Of a DNA stretch of 47,289 nucleotides, positions 29,076-37,326 are shown piece by piece. The first letter of the stretch is position 1. Every line of letters starts with the position of its first letter. Position numbers and translations under genes: made by a program. The notes below the pieces were generated by a model that saw only the letters and a program-made list of their open reading frames with translations, was not told the DNA's origin and made no database searches. The stretch is from Alphaproteobacteria bacterium (GTDB lineage: Bacteria > Pseudomonadota > Alphaproteobacteria > SHVZ01). The stretch spans positions 1 to 47,289 of the forward strand of contig VGEH01000015.1 in the NCBI GenBank assembly GCA_016869375.1. Reading direction: 5' to 3'.

Positions 29076-29166
29076 GGAAGGACGCCTTTTAGCCGTTTCG
29101 TTCAAGTCGACGCCGGCATGCCGGGCGTAGAAGCGGGCCTTCCCAACCGGAAACCAGGAGGTTCCC

Positions 29167-29334
29167 ATGACCAACGCCTGCAATTGCGATCCCTGCACCT
29201 GCGCCCCGATCTGCACCTGTACCCAGGCCGACATTCGTGCCGACGCGGCTCCCGAATGGACCGGCGGGTGCGGCTGCGGGTGCGGCTGCGCCTCCGCCGC
29301 TGCGTGCGTGGCCGAGTGCGACTGCACCGGCTGA
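29167..29334 (+). CDS. 55-aa cysteine-rich metallothionein-like protein
   Basis: MTNACNCDPCTCAPICTCTQADIRADAAPEWTGGCGCGCGCASAAACVAECDCTG; 13 Cys in 55 aa; AGGAGG 5 nt upstream of ATG; hairpin terminator downstream. Confidence 0.8.
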   Translation: MTNACNCDPCTCAPICTCTQADIRADAAPEWTGGCGCGCGCASAAACVAECDCTG

Positions 29335-29385
29335 TGAGAGCCTGCCTCGCGTGCCCCTGCCTCCCCATCAGCGGCAAACGAAAAC

Positions 29386-29411
29386 GGGGGGCCGAAGCCC
29401 CCCGCTCTTTA
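29386..29411. terminator. Strong, possibly bidirectional intrinsic terminator between cys-rich gene (+) and SBP gene (-)
   Basis: Perfect 8-bp stem CGGGGGGC-CGAA-GCCCCCCG, followed by CTCTTT on + and preceded by GAAAA (TTTTC on -). Confidence 0.8.
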
Positions 29412-29429
29412 GGCATATGAAGGTTCGGC

Positions 29430-30980
29430 CTACTCGAACCAGACGTCCCACATGCGCGGGATACGGCCCGGCGCGTAGTTCTGGACGTTGGCGCGGACGG
29501 CCTGGTAGCGGCCGAGATCGCCGACCTTGATCGCCGGCACGAACTCGAAGAACCGCTTCTGGAAGTCGGCGAAGGCCTTCTGACGGTCCTCGAGCTTGAG
29601 GGCGGTGTTCAGCACGTTGTTGGCGCGCTGCAGCTCGGGATCGGCCATCCACTGGGCGCCCTTGCCGTCATAGTCGGTGGCGAAGAACGAGGTGACGTTG
29701 TAGGGGCCTTCGTAGGGTTCGATGCCGAAGCCGAGCGTCCACAGGCTCCAGCCTTCCGGCTTGGCGCGCAGGTTGAACGCGGTCGGCCAGTCGACGGTGT
29801 TGAGCTTGATGTTGAGGCCGGCCTTCTTCAGCTGCTCGGCGGCGACGACGCCGGTCTGCTGATGGTTGGCGATCGTCGAGTCGGTGAGGATGACGATCTC
29901 CTCGCCCTTGTAGCCGGCCTCTGCGAGCAGGCGCTTCGCCTTGGCCATGTCCTTCACGTTGTAGTCGGACTTGCCGATGTCGCCGGCGAAGTAGCTGGTG
30001 CCCGGATGCTGCCAGCCATGGGTCAGGCGGTAGAGGCCTTCACCCGCGATCGCCATGATCTCTTCGGCATCGATAATCGCCTGGATCGCCTGGCGCACCT
30101 TCTGGTCCTTCGTGGGCCCGAAGGAGGCGTTGACGATGATGGTCTGGAACGCCCAGGGCATCGCCTCGATGATCTTAATGTTCTTGTTGTCCTTGAGGCG
30201 CTTGGCCGAGGGCGGCGGCAGCGCGTCGACGGCGTGGATCTCGCCGGCCTCCAGCGCGGCCGAACGGGCGCCGCCCTCGGGGATATGGCGGAAGCGGACG
30301 GTGTCGAAATAGGCGGTCTTCTTGCCGCCGAAGCCGTCGCGCTTCTGGAAGTTCATGTTCTGGCTATAGCCGTCGAAGCGCTTCACCAGCACATGGCTGT
30401 CCGGGACGTACTCGACGAACTGGTAGGGGCCCGTGCCGATGTGGTCGATCTTGCCGCGCTCCTTGCCGGCTTCCGACTTCGGCATGATGCCGGCCGGGGC
30501 GCGCGGGCTGGAGAGCTGGTCGAGGAAGCCCGGGACGGGCTGCGCCAGCTCGACGGTGACGACGTATTTCGAGGTCGCCGTCATCTTGGTGATCGGCTTG
30601 ATGATCTGGGCCGAGCCACCGACCTTGCCGTAGCGCTCGAGTGAGGCGATCACATCCTCGGAGGTCATCTCCTGGCCGTTGTGGAACTTCACGCCCTGGC
30701 GCAGCGTGAAGACGTAGGTCTTGCCGTCGGCCGAGATGTCGGCCTTGGCGGCGAGATCGGGAATCACGTTGGCATTCTCGTCGCGCGCGAACAGCGTCTC
30801 GATCCAGTGCAGCGAGATGTTGCGCGAGGCCTCGGCCGTGGAGGCCTGGGCATCGGTCAGCGGCGGCGCCGACGACGTGCCGACGATGGCATTCCCGCCC
30901 TTCTTCTGGGCAAGCGCCGGCGAGATGGCGACCGCCAGCGCGAGCGCGCTTACGGTCGACAGAAGTGTCACCCTGAACAC
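29430..30980 (-). CDS. ABC transporter substrate-binding protein, peptide/nickel family 5
   Basis: Signal peptide; YVFTLRQGVKFHNGQEMTSEDVIASLERY, IGTGPYQFVEYVPDSHVLVKRFDGY. Confidence 0.9.
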   Translation of the reverse strand: MFRVTLLSTVSALALAVAISPALAQKKGGNAIVGTSSAPPLTDAQASTAEASRNISLHWIETLFARDENANVIPDLAAKADISADGKTYVFTLRQGVKFHNGQEMTSEDVIASLERYGKVGGSAQIIKPITKMTATSKYVVTVELAQPVPGFLDQLSSPRAPAGIMPKSEAGKERGKIDHIGTGPYQFVEYVPDSHVLVKRFDGYSQNMNFQKRDGFGGKKTAYFDTVRFRHIPEGGARSAALEAGEIHAVDALPPPSAKRLKDNKNIKIIEAMPWAFQTIIVNASFGPTKDQKVRQAIQAIIDAEEIMAIAGEGLYRLTHGWQHPGTSYFAGDIGKSDYNVKDMAKAKRLLAEAGYKGEEIVILTDSTIANHQQTGVVAAEQLKKAGLNIKLNTVDWPTAFNLRAKPEGWSLWTLGFGIEPYEGPYNVTSFFATDYDGKGAQWMADPELQRANNVLNTALKLEDRQKAFADFQKRFFEFVPAIKVGDLGRYQAVRANVQNYAPGRIPRMWDVWFE

Positions 30981-31129
30981 GATGGAAACCTCCCAATGGA
31001 CGAAATCGGATACGGAAGAAGGAAGCCTATGATGGCCGTTCGAGGCTTGGCAATCAAGATCGCTCCCATCGGAAACACGGCTTCGTGACGGCTGGAATCG
31101 ATGCTATTGCGACAGGAAAAGGGGGGCGC

Positions 31130-32341
31130 ATGACAGCGGAGATGCTGGACTTCATCGATCGGAACCGCGAGCGGGCCGAGCGTTTCCTGGCCGCGCTCGT
31201 GCGCATCCCCTCCGACAACCCGCCGGGCGATCTGGCGCAAGCCGCGGAGAAGGCGAAACGGCTTCTCGAGGGGTTCGGCCTCACGGTCGAGTCCCACCCC
31301 GTGCCGGCCGATCTGGCGGCGGCGAACGGCATGAAGAGCGCGACCAACCTGATCGTGCGGCGCAAGTTCGGGCCCGGACCGACAATCGCGCTGAATGCGC
31401 ATGGCGACGTGGTGCCGCCGGGCGAGGGCTGGAGCCGCGATCCCTACGGCGCCGAGATCGTCGATGGCTGGATGTATGGGCGCGGGGCGGCGGTCTCGAA
31501 GTCGGACTTCGCCACCTATGCCTTCGCGCTGATGGCGCTGGAGACGGCGAAGCCCTCGCGCGGCACGGTCGAACTTCACCTGACTTACGACGAGGAGGTC
31601 GGCGGCGAGATCGGCCCCGGCCATCTGCTCAAGGCCGGCCTCTCGAAACCCGACATGGTGATCTGCGCCGGCTTCTCCTATGCCGTGGTCGCCGCCCATA
31701 ACGGGTGCCTGCATCTGGAGGTCGGCTTGCGTGGCCGCTCGGCGCATGCGGCCTCGCCCTCGACCGGGGTCGATGCCCTCGAAGCGGCGAGCCAGGTGCT
31801 GTCGGCGCTCTATGCCTGGCGCAAGGGGCTGGCCTCCCGCGTGTCGAAGACGCCGGGCATCGGCGCGGCGCAGATGACGGTCGGGCTCATCAAGGGCGGC
31901 ATCAACACCAATGTCGTGCCCGACGCGGTCACCCTCCGGCTCGATCGCCGCATGATCCCTGAAGAAGATCCGGTCGCGGTCGAGGCCGAGCTGCGCGATG
32001 TCATCACTAAGGCCGTCGCGGTTGCCGGCGCGACCGTCGAGATCAGGCGCGTGCTGCTGGCGCGTCCGCTCACATCGACCGATGCCAGCCGCAAGATGGC
32101 GGAGACGCTGTCGAAGCGCGCCTCGGAAGTCCTCGGCGAGGCGATCGCGGTCACCGGCGTGCCGCTCTACACCGATGCCCGCCACTATGCCGAGGCGGGC
32201 ATACCGACCATCCTCTACGGTGCAGGCCCGCGCACGATCCTCGAAGCCAATGCCCATCGCGCCGACGAGCGGATCAAGCTCGATGATCTGAACGCCGCGA
32301 CCAAGGTGATCGCGCTGACGCTGAAGGATCTTCTCGCTTAG
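31130..32341 (+). CDS. M20 family deacylase/peptidase (ArgE/DapE-like)
   Basis: LVRIPSDNPPGD, NAHGDVVPPGEGWSRDPYGAEIVDGWMYGRGAAVSKSD, GGINTNVVPD; start could also be GTG 31085. Confidence 0.9.
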   Translation: MTAEMLDFIDRNRERAERFLAALVRIPSDNPPGDLAQAAEKAKRLLEGFGLTVESHPVPADLAAANGMKSATNLIVRRKFGPGPTIALNAHGDVVPPGEGWSRDPYGAEIVDGWMYGRGAAVSKSDFATYAFALMALETAKPSRGTVELHLTYDEEVGGEIGPGHLLKAGLSKPDMVICAGFSYAVVAAHNGCLHLEVGLRGRSAHAASPSTGVDALEAASQVLSALYAWRKGLASRVSKTPGIGAAQMTVGLIKGGINTNVVPDAVTLRLDRRMIPEEDPVAVEAELRDVITKAVAVAGATVEIRRVLLARPLTSTDASRKMAETLSKRASEVLGEAIAVTGVPLYTDARHYAEAGIPTILYGAGPRTILEANAHRADERIKLDDLNAATKVIALTLKDLLA

Positions 32342-33819
32342 GAAGCCTGCTGCCGGAGCACGTGCTTCTGCACCTTGCCGGCGGCGGTGCGCGGCAGATC
32401 GGCGACGACGAGGATGGTTTTCGGAACCTTGTATCCGGCGATGCGCTCGCGGCAGAAGGCGCGCAGCCGCTCCGGCTCCGGCCGCGCATCGGCCCTGGGC
32501 ACGACGAAGGCGCGGCCGACCTCGCCCCAGCGCTCGTCGGCGACGCCGATCACGGCGGCCTCCAGCACCTCGGGATGGGCGAGCAGCGCATGCTCGACCT
32601 CGGCCGGATAGACGTTCTCGCCGCCCGAGATGAACATGTCCTTGATGCGGTCGAGGATGGTGACATAGCCCTCGGCATCGAGCCGGCCGACATCGCCGGT
32701 CCGGAGCCAGCCATCGGCGGTGAAGGCGGCGCGGGTGGCCTCGGCGTTGTTCCAGTAGCCGGGCGTCACATTGCTGCCCTTCACCAGCACTTCTCCTGAC
32801 GCGCCGGTCGCGACGTCCTTGCCCTCAACATCGACGATGCGGATGCGCGAGAGGATCTGCGGCCTTCCGGAAGAGCCGATCCTGATCTCGACGCTCTCGG
32901 GATCCATCAGGCAGAGCGTCGGTCCTGTCTCGGTCATGCCGTAGCCCGCGCAGATACGCGCGCCGCGATTCAGAAATTTGCGCAGCAGCGGTTCCGGCAG
33001 CGGCGCACCGCCGCTTCCCCAGTGCCGCACGCGGTCGAGCCTCGTGGCGGTGAAGCGCGGATGCAGCGCGAGTGCCTGGTAGACGGAGGGCACGCCGAAG
33101 AAGCAGGTCGCCTCGCCCTCGTCGATCGCACCCATGACTTGGTCGGCATCGAACTTCGGAAAGATCGTCACCGTGCCGCCGGCAATCAGTGTCGGCAGCG
33201 TGTGCAGGTTGATGCCGGCGGTATGGAAGAGCGGCAGGAAGTTGAGCGTACGGTCGGCGGCCGTGAGGCCGATCGCCTGGGAGAGGTTCACGTAGTTGGC
33301 GAGCGACATGCCGAAGGTCTGGATCACCGCCTTCGGCCGTCCGGTCGTGCCGGAGGTGTAGAGCAGGTACCAGGTGCCGTCCGCCTGCCAGGCATCGTCC
33401 GAGCGAGCGGGCGCGGCCGCGCCGATCCGCTTTTCATACTCGGCGAGAGAAAGCGTAGGGAGGTCGAGCTGCGCTGCCATCTCGCCATGCGCGGCGTCAT
33501 GAACGAGCAGGCGAGGGGAGCAGTCGGAGAGGATCGTTTGAAGCTCGCCCGCCGCAAGCCGCCAGTTGAGCGGCACGGCGATGGCGCCGATGCGGGCGGC
33601 GGCGAAGAGAAGCTCGAAGAAGGCGATCTCGTTCAGCATCAGGAAGGCGATGCGGTCGCCGCGGCCGATGCCGAGATCGCGCAGTATCCGTGCCGCCCGC
33701 GCCGCGCGGTCGTCCAAGGTGCAATAGGTGACCTCGCGGCCGCTCTTCGCCTCGATGAAGGCGAGGCGGTCGGGGGAAAGCTCGGCGCGTCGGCGGGCGA
33801 AGTCGAACATCTCCCCCAA
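32338..33819 (-). CDS. AMP-dependent synthetase/acyl-CoA ligase
   Basis: LLYTSGTTGRPKAV, GYGMTETGP, GWLRTGDVGRLDAEGYVTILDRIKDMFISGGENVYPAEVE, PRTAAGKVQK. Confidence 0.95.
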   Translation of the reverse strand: MGEMFDFARRRAELSPDRLAFIEAKSGREVTYCTLDDRAARAARILRDLGIGRGDRIAFLMLNEIAFFELLFAAARIGAIAVPLNWRLAAGELQTILSDCSPRLLVHDAAHGEMAAQLDLPTLSLAEYEKRIGAAAPARSDDAWQADGTWYLLYTSGTTGRPKAVIQTFGMSLANYVNLSQAIGLTAADRTLNFLPLFHTAGINLHTLPTLIAGGTVTIFPKFDADQVMGAIDEGEATCFFGVPSVYQALALHPRFTATRLDRVRHWGSGGAPLPEPLLRKFLNRGARICAGYGMTETGPTLCLMDPESVEIRIGSSGRPQILSRIRIVDVEGKDVATGASGEVLVKGSNVTPGYWNNAEATRAAFTADGWLRTGDVGRLDAEGYVTILDRIKDMFISGGENVYPAEVEHALLAHPEVLEAAVIGVADERWGEVGRAFVVPRADARPEPERLRAFCRERIAGYKVPKTILVVADLPRTAAGKVQKHVLRQQAS

Positions 33820-33831
33820 CGCTACACAAGA

Positions 33832-34428
33832 TCAGGGCTGGATGCCTCGTCCGATCAGGTCGACGGCCGGGCCGATCACGTCGTCGAGAGGGGTGGCGAC
33901 GTCCCAGATTCCGTAGCGCTGGCCCAGGAGGACCGCCATGCCCATCAGCGCCCAGGCGCGGACCTCGGCACTGCCCTTGCGGATCTCGCCGCGGGCCTCG
34001 GCCGCTTCCAGCGCGGCGCGGTAGGTGGCGGCGAAGTCCATGTAGTGGCGGCGGTAGATCGTCTCGTCGACGAACTGCGATTCCTCGACGATGCGGTAGA
34101 GACCCGGATTGCCGCGCACGAACTCGATGAAGGCGCGGAGGCCTTCGCGCTCGGCATCCAGGCGGCTCCTGGTGCCGGCGATGGCTGCGGACAGGTGCTG
34201 GCGGAGATCGCGGCCCATCTGCAGGACCATCTCGCGCAGCACCTCCTCCTTGCTCTGGAAATAGATGTAGAAGGTGCCCTGGCCGACCCCGGCCGCGGCG
34301 GTGATGTCGCTGATCGAGGTGACGCTGAAGCCGCGCTTGCCGATCTCCGCCGCCGCGGCCGACAGGATTTTCTGGCGGGTACGTTCGCCGCGATCGGTCT
34401 TGGGCTTGGGTGAGGCGCGTGCTGTCAT
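33832..34428 (-). CDS. TetR family transcriptional regulator
   Basis: TRQKILSAAAAEIGKRGFSVTSISDITAAAGVGQGTFYIYFQSKEEVL HTH; start MTARASPKPK at 34428. Confidence 0.93.
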   Translation of the reverse strand: MTARASPKPKTDRGERTRQKILSAAAAEIGKRGFSVTSISDITAAAGVGQGTFYIYFQSKEEVLREMVLQMGRDLRQHLSAAIAGTRSRLDAEREGLRAFIEFVRGNPGLYRIVEESQFVDETIYRRHYMDFAATYRAALEAAEARGEIRKGSAEVRAWALMGMAVLLGQRYGIWDVATPLDDVIGPAVDLIGRGIQP

Positions 34429-34436
34429 CGGCTTCA

Positions 34437-34456
34437 ATATGACGAGGTCGTCATAT
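34437..34456. promoter_or_regulatory. Candidate TetR operator O1
   Basis: Perfect 9-bp inverted repeat ATATGACGA-GG-TCGTCATAT, 9 bp upstream of tetR start. Confidence 0.75.
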
Positions 34457-34478
34457 AACTGCGCCGGGCGGCGTGCTA

Positions 34479-34528
34479 TGTCAATATTCACGGCACTATT
34501 GACGCGATGCAGCGTCGCGCCCTATGTT
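34479..34528. promoter_or_regulatory. Back-to-back divergent promoter core
   Basis: Minus-strand TTGACA (34484..34479) and plus-strand TTGACG (34499..34504) lie within inverted repeat GTCAATA-N10-TATTGAC (34480..34503); plus -10 TATGTT at 34523 after 18-bp spacer. Confidence 0.5.
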
Positions 34529-34536
34529 CAGGTCAA

Positions 34537-34556
34537 ACATGAATTGATCGTCATAT
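34537..34556. promoter_or_regulatory. Candidate TetR operator O2 (one perfect half-site)
   Basis: ACATGAATTGATCGTCATAT; right half TCGTCATAT identical to O1, left half 5/9. Confidence 0.55.
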
Positions 34557-34584
34557 GAATGACGGTCCAGCCAGGGAGGAAAGC

Positions 34585-35787
34585 ATGAGCGGAGTATCCA
34601 GGTTCCTGCGTGTAGTCATGGGCGGAGCGGCGGCGCTGGCGCTGTCCTTCGGCGCCGCCTCGGCGCAGGATCTCAAGATCGCGCTGATCGCCGGCAAGAC
34701 CGGCCCGCTGGAAGCCTATGCCAAGCAGACCGAGGCCGGCTTCATGATGGGCCTCGAGTTCCTGACCAAGGGCTCGATGACGCTGAACGGGCGCAAGATC
34801 CAGGTCATCGTCAAGGACGACCAGCTGAAGCCCGACCTCGCCAAGTCTCTGCTCGAGCAGGCCTATGGCGACGACAAGGTCGATCTCGCGGTCGGCACCA
34901 CCTCCTCCGCCGCGGCGCTCGCCGCGCTGGCGGTCGCCGAGGAATACAAGAAGGTGCTGATCGTCGAGCCGGCGGTCGCCGATTCGATCACCGGCGACAA
35001 GTGGAACCGCTACATCTTCCGCACCGGCCGCAACTCGAGCCAGGACGGCGTCGCCGCCGCGGTCGCGCTCTCCAAGGAGCCGATGCAGATCGCGACGCTG
35101 GCGCAGGACTACGCCTTCGGCCGCGACGGCGTGAAGGCGATGAAGGAGGCCCTGGAGGCGGTGAAGAGCCCGTCCAAGGTCGTCTTCGAGGAATACGCGC
35201 CGCAGAACACCACCGACTTCACCGCCTCGGCGCAGCGCCTGTTCGACGCGCTCAAGGACAAGCCGGGCCGCAAGGTCATCGTGATCATCTGGGCCGGTCC
35301 CCATCCGCTGACCAAGATCGCGGACCTGAAGCCCGAACGCTTCAACATCGAGATCGCGCCCGGCGGCAACATCCTGCCGGCGATGGCGCCCTACAAGGCC
35401 TATCCGGGCATGGAAGGCGCCATCTATTACTACTGGGGCTTCCCCAAGAACCCGATGAACGACTGGCTGGTCGCCGAGCACCAGAAGCGCTTCAACGCGC
35501 CGCCGGACTTCTTCACCGCCGGCGGCATGGCCGCGGCCTCGGCCGCGCTCGCCGCGATCGCCAAGGCGGGCGGCACCGATACCGAGAAGCTCATCGCCGC
35601 GATGGAAGGGCTCGAATTCGACACGCCCAAGGGCAAGATGACCTTCCGCAAGGAAGACCATCAGGCGATGCAGTCGATGTATCACTTCCGGGTCAAGAAG
35701 GACGGCAAGGACCAGTACGACCTGCTGGAGCTCGTCAACGAGATCCCGGCCTCGGCCATCCCGGTGCCGATCCGCAACAAGCGCTAG
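34585..35787 (+). CDS. Branched-chain/aromatic-type ABC transporter substrate-binding protein (LivK-like)
   Basis: Signal peptide; DLKIALIAGKTGPLEAYAKQTEAGFMMGLEF; GGAGGAAA upstream of ATG 34585; followed by livGFHM. Confidence 0.88.
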   Translation: MSGVSRFLRVVMGGAAALALSFGAASAQDLKIALIAGKTGPLEAYAKQTEAGFMMGLEFLTKGSMTLNGRKIQVIVKDDQLKPDLAKSLLEQAYGDDKVDLAVGTTSSAAALAALAVAEEYKKVLIVEPAVADSITGDKWNRYIFRTGRNSSQDGVAAAVALSKEPMQIATLAQDYAFGRDGVKAMKEALEAVKSPSKVVFEEYAPQNTTDFTASAQRLFDALKDKPGRKVIVIIWAGPHPLTKIADLKPERFNIEIAPGGNILPAMAPYKAYPGMEGAIYYYWGFPKNPMNDWLVAEHQKRFNAPPDFFTAGGMAAASAALAAIAKAGGTDTEKLIAAMEGLEFDTPKGKMTFRKEDHQAMQSMYHFRVKKDGKDQYDLLELVNEIPASAIPVPIRNKR

Positions 35788-35804
35788 ACTTAAGAAGAAG
35801 AGCA

Positions 35805-35824
35805 GGGGCGGCGCGAGCCGCCCC
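35805..35824. other. Intercistronic stem-loop between SBP and livG-like genes
   Basis: Perfect 8-bp stem GGGGCGGC-GCGA-GCCGCCCC, no U tract. Confidence 0.6.
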
Positions 35825-35844
35825 GCCGCTTTCGGGGGAGGACG

Positions 35845-36603
35845 ATGGACGCGCCGGCGCTGGAGACGCGCGATCTGACGATCCGCTTCGGCGGTCATGT
35901 CGCGGTCGACCGCGTGAGCTGCAGCTTCCGCGCCGGCACGCTGACCGCGATCGTCGGCCCCAACGGCGCCGGCAAGACCACCTACTTCAACCTGATCTCG
36001 GGCCAGCTCAAGGCGAGCGCCGGAACGGTGCTGCTGAAAGGCGAGGATGTGACCGCGCTTCCGGTCTCGGCGCGAACGCATCGCGGCATGGGACGCGCCT
36101 TCCAGCTCACCAATCTCTTTCCCAATCTCACCGTTGCCGAGAATGTGCGCCTCGCGGTGCAGAGCCGCGCCGGCGTCGGCCTCGATCTCATGAGATTGTG
36201 GAGCGACCGCACGGCGCTGATCGAGAAAGCCGAGGCGATGCTGGGTCGTGTAAGGCTTGCCGATCGCCGGCAGGCGACGGTCGCCTCGCTCTCGCATGGC
36301 GACCAGCGCAAGCTAGAGGTCGCTCTGATGCTGGCGCTGGAGCCCGACATCTTCATGTTCGACGAGCCGACCGCCGGCATGAGCGTGGATGAGGTGCCGA
36401 CGATCCTGGAGCTGATCCAGGAGATCAAATCGCGCGCCCAGGCGACCATCCTGCTGGTCGAGCACAAGATGGACGTGGTGCGCTCGCTCGCCGACCGCAT
36501 CATCGTCTTGCATAACGGCCAGCTCGTCGCCGACGGCCCGCCCGCCGAGGTCATCGCCTCGCCGGTGGTGCAGGAAGCCTATCTCGGCGTGGCGGCCGCA
36601 TGA
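35845..36603 (+). CDS. livG: ABC transporter ATP-binding protein (LivG-like)
   Basis: GPNGAGKTTYFNLISG Walker A, LSHGDQRKLEVALMLALEPDIFMFDEPTAG. Confidence 0.92.
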   Translation: MDAPALETRDLTIRFGGHVAVDRVSCSFRAGTLTAIVGPNGAGKTTYFNLISGQLKASAGTVLLKGEDVTALPVSARTHRGMGRAFQLTNLFPNLTVAENVRLAVQSRAGVGLDLMRLWSDRTALIEKAEAMLGRVRLADRRQATVASLSHGDQRKLEVALMLALEPDIFMFDEPTAGMSVDEVPTILELIQEIKSRAQATILLVEHKMDVVRSLADRIIVLHNGQLVADGPPAEVIASPVVQEAYLGVAAA

Positions 36604-37325
36604 CCACCCCGCTGCTCTCCCTTTCCGGGGTCCACACCCATGTCGGGCGCTATCACATCCTGCATGGCGTCGACCTTGTCGTGCCGGTAGGCGGCGTCAC
36701 CATGCTGCTGGGGCGCAACGGGGCAGGGAAGACCTCGACCCTGCGCACGATCATGGGGCTCTGGCGCGCCTCGGCCGGGAGCGTGACCTTGGCCGGCGAG
36801 GACGTGACTCAGGCGGCCACGCCCGCGATCGCGCGCTCCGGCCTCGCTTACGTACCCGAGAACATGGGCATCTTCGCCGACCTCACCGTGCGCGAGAACC
36901 TCGTTCTCGCGGCGCGCTCCGGCGAGATCGATGCCGATCGCCTGAAATGGGTCTTCGGCCTGTTCCCGGCGCTGGAGAAATTCTTCTCGCTCGCCGCCGG
37001 CGCGCTCTCGGGCGGGCAGAAGCAGATGCTGGCGATCGCGCGCGCGATCATCGAGCCGCGCAGGCTCTACCTCGTCGACGAGCCGACCAAGGGCCTGGCG
37101 CCGGCGATCGTCGCCAACATGATCGCGGCCTTCCGCGAGCTGAAGGCGTCGGGCGCGACCATCCTCCTGGTCGAGCAGAATTTTGCCGCTGCCAGGGCAC
37201 TCGGCGACACGGTCGCGGTCATGGATGACGGCCGCATCGTCCATGCCGGGGCGATGGCGGAGCTGGCCGACGACGCCGAGCTGCAGCACCGCCTGCTCGG
37301 CCTCAGCCTGGCCAAACACCAGTGA
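36600..37325 (+). CDS. livF: ABC transporter ATP-binding protein (LivF-like)
   Basis: GRNGAGKTSTLRTIMG, LSGGQKQMLAIARAI, LVDEPTKGLAP; ATGA overlap with livG. Confidence 0.92.
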   Translation: MTTPLLSLSGVHTHVGRYHILHGVDLVVPVGGVTMLLGRNGAGKTSTLRTIMGLWRASAGSVTLAGEDVTQAATPAIARSGLAYVPENMGIFADLTVRENLVLAARSGEIDADRLKWVFGLFPALEKFFSLAAGALSGGQKQMLAIARAIIEPRRLYLVDEPTKGLAPAIVANMIAAFRELKASGATILLVEQNFAAARALGDTVAVMDDGRIVHAGAMAELADDAELQHRLLGLSLAKHQ

Positions 37326-37326
37326 T

